Source of the DNA: Desulfitobacterium_A nosdiversum
Lineage (GTDB): Bacteria; Bacillota; Desulfitobacteriia; Desulfitobacteriales; Desulfitobacteriaceae
Direction: 5' to 3'
DNA: 64,000 nucleotides
NCBI RefSeq assembly: GCF_049860565.1
Contig: NZ_CP172056.1
Location: 2,418,001 to 2,482,000, forward strand
Position numbers and translations under genes: made by a program
Shown: in pieces, positions 59,583 to 64,000 of the stretch
How the letters are laid out: each line of letters begins with the position of its first letter
Numbering within the stretch: the stretch's first letter is position 1
The notes under the pieces: generated by a model
What the model was told of the DNA's origin: nothing
What the model saw: only the letters and a program-made list of their open reading frames with translations
Database searches by the model: none

Positions 59583-60377
59583 ATGAGGCCTTTAAAGATT
59601 TATCAGGTAGATGCCTTTACGGATAAGCCTTTTTCGGGGAATCCAGCTGCGATATGTGTATTAGATTCACGGGGTGATGCCGACTGGATGCAGATGGTTG
59701 CCCAGGAAATGAATCTATCAGAAACTGCTTTTTTATATAAAGAAGCTGATGGTTATAACTTACGTTGGTTTACTCCAACGGTTGAAGAAGAGCTTTGTGG
59801 CCATGCTACACTGGCAAGTGCGCATATCCTGTGGCAAGAGGGATATATAAACAAAGATCAAGCTGTTAAGTTTTATACTAGAAGCGGACTACTCACTGCT
59901 GCAAAACGAGACGGCTGGATTGAATTGAACTTTCCGCAAGAACAAGATACAGAGATTATGGCTCCGAAAAACCTCTTACAAGCACTAGGTATTGAAGCTA
60001 AATATATAGGTAAAAATCGTCTTGATTATATTGTCGAGGTTGAATCGGAAATGATGGTTAGAGCTATTGAACCTAATTTAGCGTTGCTTGCTACAGTATC
60101 AGCTAGAGGAGTAATTGTAACAAGTGTCTCAGATGACAAGGAATTTGACTTCGTATCAAGGTTTTTTGCACCTAGAGATGGTATTCTTGAAGATCCAGTC
60201 ACTGGCTCTGCCCATTGTTGTTTGGGACCCTACTGGATGCAACGGCTTGGTAAAAGTGAGTTAATGGCCTACCAGGCATCAAAGCGAGGCGGGATAGTAA
60301 AGGTTCAAGTCACTGGCGATCGCGTTTTACTAGGAGGGCGAGCTGTCACCTTATTTAAGGGCGATTTGTTAGTTTAG
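59583..60377 (+). CDS. PhzF-family isomerase
   Basis: A 264-residue PhzF protein. IYQVDAFTDKPFSGNPAAICV, MNLSETAFLY (catalytic Glu), RWFTPTVEEELCGHATLA and EDPVTGSAHCCLGPYW are the family motifs. It is the second PhzF in the window; both start with a similar LKIYQVD segment but diverge strongly after it. GGGGGAG precedes the ATG. It follows the GNAT gene closely. Confidence 0.9.
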   Translation: MRPLKIYQVDAFTDKPFSGNPAAICVLDSRGDADWMQMVAQEMNLSETAFLYKEADGYNLRWFTPTVEEELCGHATLASAHILWQEGYINKDQAVKFYTRSGLLTAAKRDGWIELNFPQEQDTEIMAPKNLLQALGIEAKYIGKNRLDYIVEVESEMMVRAIEPNLALLATVSARGVIVTSVSDDKEFDFVSRFFAPRDGILEDPVTGSAHCCLGPYWMQRLGKSELMAYQASKRGGIVKVQVTGDRVLLGGRAVTLFKGDLLV

Positions 60378-60441
60378 ATGCCATATGTAAGTATTTTGGC
60401 ATCTTCTTCAGAATATTCGTTTAGGGAAGGTGTGAGAATTC

Positions 60442-60876
60442 TTGCTTACTATACTAGAAGCAGCAAATGCTGATTTGGAAGAACTAGCCCAACTCTATGA
60501 AGAATTAATGGGTAAAGAAACAGATCTTTGCAAGATGAAAGAGAATTTCGAACGGATGGAGGCAAATCCGAATTATATCGTATTGACGGCTAAAGAGGAT
60601 AACATGATCGTTGGATCGGTGATGGGAATTATTTGTCTTGACCTAGTATATAAATGCAAGCCATTTATGGTCATTGAAAATGTTATTGTGAAAAGTACTT
60701 CGCGCGGAAAAGGCATTGGGGCAAGGCTAATGAAAGAAATAGAGGAAATAGGGCGTAAGAAGGAGTGCTATTATACAATGCTGGTGTCTGGAGGGCATAG
60801 AAAGGAAGCTCATCAATTCTACCACGCTATTGGTTATGATTTAGATTTAGTTAAAGGATTTAAGAAGTATCTATAA
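60442..60876 (+). CDS. GNAT-family N-acetyltransferase
   Basis: A 144-residue GNAT. IENVIVKSTSRGKGIGARLM carries the acetyl-CoA loop R-G-K-G-I-G, and AHQFYHAIGYDLD the C-terminal signature. TTG start with GGGAAGGTG upstream. It could be co-transcribed with the PhzF gene, 64 bases upstream. Confidence 0.85.
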   Translation: MLTILEAANADLEELAQLYEELMGKETDLCKMKENFERMEANPNYIVLTAKEDNMIVGSVMGIICLDLVYKCKPFMVIENVIVKSTSRGKGIGARLMKEIEEIGRKKECYYTMLVSGGHRKEAHQFYHAIGYDLDLVKGFKKYL

Positions 60877-60925
60877 ATCCTATACTACCTTAATCTCTTT
60901 TCTTATTTCAGGCTTGTTAACGTAG

Positions 60926-61069
60926 GCATTTAATAGCGGTGATAGAATAAGAGCAAATTGGACTCATGAAGACAGTGAAGATCAAGATTATCGTCAAAAG
61001 AGAGCCTCTCAATTGTTTCTATTTGGATTGCCAAACTTAGCGGGTGCAATATTATATTTAGTTTTTTAG
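60926..61069 (+). pseudogene. gene fragment (membrane protein C-terminus)
   Basis: An open stretch without a start codon encodes FNSGDRIRANWTHEDSEDQD and then a hydrophobic end, FLFGLPNLAGAILYLVF, before a stop. The composition looks coding, so this is probably the C-terminal piece of a lost membrane-protein gene. The rest of the gap 60877-61123 holds nothing. Confidence 0.4.
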
Positions 61070-61123
61070 ATTTAGCAACAGGCGCACGAATCCTAATGAC
61101 ATTTTCCTTTAACCTAAAAAACT

Positions 61124-62080
61124 TTAAATTACAACATTGATCGGATTACCTTCTGTAAACGCTTTTATATCATCTGCTATTAGATTGATCAGCCTCTGCC
61201 TGGATTCTATACATCTCCAACCAATGTGCGGCGTAAGGATTACATTATCCATGTCAAATAGGGGATTATCCAGTTCTGGCGGTTCCTGTTCCTGAACATC
61301 TAAGGCTGCGCCGGCAATTGTTTTGTTTTGCAAAGCTTCAATTAAATCCGTTTCTTTAATAATCGGTCCTCTTGAAGTATTGATAAGATATGCAGATGGC
61401 TTCATCAGCTTCAGTGTTTCTCTATTGATAAGGTGCTTTGTTTCTGGGGTTAGGGGACAATGAATGCTGACAAAATCACTTTTTTTAAGCAACTCTTCAA
61501 GGGTCACCGATTGAATATTTGAATCTTCCCATTTCTTTGGAGTCCTGCTATATACTAAGATATTCATTCCGAGACTTCGGGCTATTTTCATGACTTGACC
61601 GCCGATTCCCCCTGAACCAATAAGTCCTAGTGTCTTGCCCAGCAGTTCAAAGTGGGGGACATTGAGGTATTGAGTAAAGTTATCGTAATTTTTCTGTTTA
61701 AGCATATTTTGCTGAACAATCATGCTTGAACTAAACGATAGTATAAAGGTCATGGCAAGTTGAGCTACAGCTTCAGAGCTGTAACCGGGTATATTGCAGA
61801 CAGTGATATTTTTTTCTTTCGCGGCTTTGAGATCAATATTGTTATATCCAGTACCTGCCTCACAAATGAGCTTTACCGATGAAGGAAATTGAGCAATTAA
61901 GTCTCTTCCCATAGGTAATTCTTTAGTAATAATAATATTTTGATCTTTTATTCTTTTTAAAATTTCCTCATCACTGCTTGAATCATAATTAGTTAGATTA
62001 GTGACTTGAGTTATTGACTCAAAATTAAGTTTTTTGTCAAAGTCAACCTTTTGTGAATTTAAAAACACCGTATTAAGCAT
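61124..62080 (-). CDS. D-2-hydroxyacid dehydrogenase
   Basis: A 318-residue NAD-dependent dehydrogenase. The nucleotide-binding loop is LGLIGSGGIGGQVMKIARSLGMN. Catalytic Arg in INTSRGPIIKE, Glu in DVQEQEPPELDNPL and His in VILTPHIGW are in the expected places. The family reduces 2-keto acids such as glyoxylate, hydroxypyruvate or phosphohydroxypyruvate. ATTAAGGAGG precedes the ATG. Transcribed on the opposite strand from its neighbour at 62170. Confidence 0.9.
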   Translation of the reverse strand: MLNTVFLNSQKVDFDKKLNFESITQVTNLTNYDSSSDEEILKRIKDQNIIITKELPMGRDLIAQFPSSVKLICEAGTGYNNIDLKAAKEKNITVCNIPGYSSEAVAQLAMTFILSFSSSMIVQQNMLKQKNYDNFTQYLNVPHFELLGKTLGLIGSGGIGGQVMKIARSLGMNILVYSRTPKKWEDSNIQSVTLEELLKKSDFVSIHCPLTPETKHLINRETLKLMKPSAYLINTSRGPIIKETDLIEALQNKTIAGAALDVQEQEPPELDNPLFDMDNVILTPHIGWRCIESRQRLINLIADDIKAFTEGNPINVVI

Positions 62081-62169
62081 ATTAACCTCCTTAATATTTT
62101 TCAGAGTTTCATTGTAATCTTAACATAAAACTCGTCTATAACAAGCTAATAAAAAATAGGAGTGATTAA

Positions 62170-62433
62170 ATGTCAGATTTCGTAGAACGTTTTAAAAAAG
62201 GCGCAAAAGCTCTTACGGATGCTCTTGGTCCAGGTCAATATGAAGTTGCAAATATTAAAGTGATCTGTCCTCATTGTAAAAATGATGTCTTTGAGGAGGG
62301 ATCCGCACAGCTAAATACAGCAGGTGCTACATTTTTAAATCTGGATTGGTTAAATAAATCAGCAGTTGTTCTAGTTTGTACTAGGTGTGGATTGATCCAA
62401 TGGTTTGGAGAGTCAGTTGATAAGATAGATTAA
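62170..62433 (+). CDS. zinc-ribbon protein
   Basis: An 87-residue protein with CPHCKND and CTRCGLIQWF, forming one zinc ribbon. Similar short proteins are annotated as DNA-binding or hypothetical in Firmicutes. TAGGAG precedes the ATG. Confidence 0.78.
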   Translation: MSDFVERFKKGAKALTDALGPGQYEVANIKVICPHCKNDVFEEGSAQLNTAGATFLNLDWLNKSAVVLVCTRCGLIQWFGESVDKID

Positions 62434-62462
62434 GATAAGCATTAAAATGGGAAGTGTGATTT

Positions 62463-63410
62463 ATGGATTTTGCAAGTGCTTTTAATACATCTAAATTATT
62501 TTTTACAGAAGGAGCTGTTGTGGAGCGGCTCCGGCGAGAATATAAAGTTCAGCTTGATCAGCACATTGTTCATTCTGGTCTTATTTATGATCCCAAAAGA
62601 AGGCTTATTCTTCGTGATATTTACAAGCAGTACATTGATATTGTGCGTAAAACGGATATTCCTATGTTGATCTTTACTCCAACACGACGTGCAAACCCAG
62701 AACAGATAATCCAATCTGGTTTGAAGAATTGTGATGTAAATGGGGATTGTGCCCGCCTCCTTATGGATATTCGCAGTGAATATCATGATTATTCAAAGCG
62801 AATCTTTATCGGAGGTTTAATGGGTTGTAGAGGAGATGCATATAAGGCCGAAGAGGCATTATCTTCTGAAGATGCACTGATTTTTCATCAAGAGCAAGCT
62901 TATGCATTAGCTGATGCGGGAGTAGATTTTCTTTGCGGAACAACCCTTCCTGCGCTGTCAGAGGCAAATGGGCTTGCACAGGCAATGGCAGAGACAGGAA
63001 AACCATACATTCTTAGTTTTGTAATTCATGCCGATGGAACATTGCTTGACGGAAACTCTCTTCATGAAACAATTACGAAAATAGACCAGCTTTCCTTTCC
63101 AAAACCTTTGTTCTATATGACTAATTGCATTCACCCATCCGTTGTTTTAAAAGCTATTGAAAACAATGGAAATTATACAAAGACCGTTAAACAACGTTTG
63201 AAGGGTATTCAAGCAAATACATCATCTAAAAGTCCGGAGGAATTAAACGGTTCGGCTGTGCTGGAATCCGAAGATATTGTAACCTTAGTTAATGAAATGG
63301 CTTCCTTACATCATAATCATCAGTTTAAAGTACTGGGAGGTTGCTGCGGAACTGATGAACGTCATATCCAAGGACTAGTTGATTTATTAAAGTTAAGTGT
63401 TGATACTTAG
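62463..63410 (+). CDS. homocysteine S-methyltransferase-family protein
   Basis: A 315-residue protein of the Pfam02574 fold. The start is LFFTEGAVVERLRREY, the middle VDFLCGTTLPALSEANGLAQA, and the C-terminal zinc site is GGCCGTDERHI with the earlier Cys in YMTNCIHPS. It may transfer methyl groups from a donor such as S-methylmethionine to homocysteine. AAGTGTG lies upstream of the ATG. The next gene follows after 22 bases. Confidence 0.85.
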   Translation: MDFASAFNTSKLFFTEGAVVERLRREYKVQLDQHIVHSGLIYDPKRRLILRDIYKQYIDIVRKTDIPMLIFTPTRRANPEQIIQSGLKNCDVNGDCARLLMDIRSEYHDYSKRIFIGGLMGCRGDAYKAEEALSSEDALIFHQEQAYALADAGVDFLCGTTLPALSEANGLAQAMAETGKPYILSFVIHADGTLLDGNSLHETITKIDQLSFPKPLFYMTNCIHPSVVLKAIENNGNYTKTVKQRLKGIQANTSSKSPEELNGSAVLESEDIVTLVNEMASLHHNHQFKVLGGCCGTDERHIQGLVDLLKLSVDT

Positions 63411-63432
63411 TTTTAAAAAAGGAATGAAGCTT

Positions 63433-63915
63433 ATGAACGAACATTTATTCAAGATGATTTTTTACTTCGAAACAGACGCTATAAGTGAATTTGATGTCAT
63501 TCAATGGGCTATGAACCAATACGTGAACGGAAATAATACGGAATCAATGATGCAGTTAGCTTCAATAACAAAAAATGATAAGGACAAAGTTAGAACTTTG
63601 CTGGAACAATCTCTTAAAGACTTAGGATTTGATTATCCGTCAAAGCAGTCCCTTGGTTTTTATCGAGCAAAGTTAGTTTCTCATGAAATAATAAAAGGTA
63701 AATTACTTCCTGAAAGGGGATGCCGAATAATCGGGAGGATAGGTTCCAACCTTGAATGGCCAGTTATTTTGAAGGAGTTCGGATTGTTAAATAAACAGTT
63801 AACCGATCACGAAAATATGCAGCTTACACAAGAGGAATTATCAAAGGCGATTTTATCTTCTGCCAATAAATTGATAGACAATGTTAATGCGTATTTAAAT
63901 CTTAAAGACAAGTGA
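63433..63915 (+). CDS. hypothetical protein
   Basis: A 160-residue soluble helical protein starting MNEHLFKMIFYFETDAISEFD. No family recognised. It follows the homocysteine methyltransferase-like gene and probably shares its transcript. I chose the ATG at 63433 with AAAAGGA upstream; two earlier in-frame starts exist. Confidence 0.55.
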   Translation: MNEHLFKMIFYFETDAISEFDVIQWAMNQYVNGNNTESMMQLASITKNDKDKVRTLLEQSLKDLGFDYPSKQSLGFYRAKLVSHEIIKGKLLPERGCRIIGRIGSNLEWPVILKEFGLLNKQLTDHENMQLTQEELSKAILSSANKLIDNVNAYLNLKDK

Positions 63916-64000
63916 GAGAAACAATTGATTATTAATTTTGGTACCGGACGATTGAATAATATAAAGGGAACTACTGATTTTACTGAAGCTTAGGGGGATA

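Noticed and set aside
63916..64000. Possible promoter at the end of the window
   Set aside because: Only AT-rich sequence and a GGGGGA near the edge; too little sequence to judge.

Overview
The window looks like the chromosome of an anaerobic, low-GC Gram-positive bacterium. Ribosome binding sites are strong AGGAGG types, GTG and TTG starts are common, and there are many lipobox lipoproteins and GNAT acetyltransferases. It also carries a Tat-exported molybdenum oxidoreductase with ferredoxin and cytochrome b subunits, and a sigma-54 two-component system. Clostridia of the Desulfosporosinus/Desulfitobacterium type are my best guess. This is inference from gene content; there is no rRNA or tRNA here.

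Region 1 (1-24.8 kb) is the outstanding feature: an integron-type gene-cassette array. Eighteen complete attC-like sites, mostly 74-78 bp, separate short single-gene cassettes. Each runs from an R'' box (type GATAAC) through two arms that covary into a stem (TTGCCGAA/TTCGGCAA, TTACCGTA/TACGGTAA and so on), around a centre like ATGAATGCGGTTGGGACG, to an R' box (GTTATCT type) preceded by ACG. The first bases of a cassette are normally the reverse complement of its last bases, as expected for cassettes inserted through a folded attC. Cargo includes a HEPN-like protein, a caspase-like protein, HD hydrolases, GNATs, a ParE/Phd toxin-antitoxin pair in reverse orientation, VanZ-like, DUF4259-, DUF5071- and DUF1287-like proteins, lipoproteins, membrane proteins and one cassette with no gene. 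No integrase gene is seen; by array polarity it would lie left of base 1.

Three attC sites are interrupted at precise positions. Two carry identical 1.6-kb IS110-family elements at the same point after R''. Their non-coding end contains an 11-nt match to attC flanks, a candidate bridge-RNA guide. The third carries a group II intron (class C-like, 1901 nt) inside R', whose exon-binding site pairs with the attC sequence. A broken tyrosine-recombinase gene also lies in the array.

Region 2 (about 22-38 kb) has half-sites and doubtful relics of attC, broken genes (a DUF6194-like gene with an in-frame stop, a frameshifted 1.6-kb gene) and many small accessory genes: PhzF, dihydrofolate-reductase-like, HD, GNAT, SHOCT and small membrane proteins. 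It reads as the decaying distal end of the array merging into ordinary accessory DNA.

Region 3 (38-44.7 kb) holds accessory genes: an HTH regulator with a membrane partner, a beta-propeller lipoprotein, a nitrilase-family enzyme, methyltransferases, a LysM protein and a membrane-anchored glycosidase-like protein.

Region 4 (44.7-55.6 kb) looks like one physiological unit. It has two YeiH-family transporters, the second behind a good sigma-54 promoter, a three-subunit membrane molybdo-oxidoreductase, and a sensor kinase with an NtrC-type sigma-54 activator that probably drives it. An intact IS66 element with an 8-bp target duplication follows (55616-58151).

Region 5 (58.2-64 kb) has a lipoprotein, GNATs, a second PhzF protein, a D-2-hydroxyacid dehydrogenase and a homocysteine S-methyltransferase-like protein.
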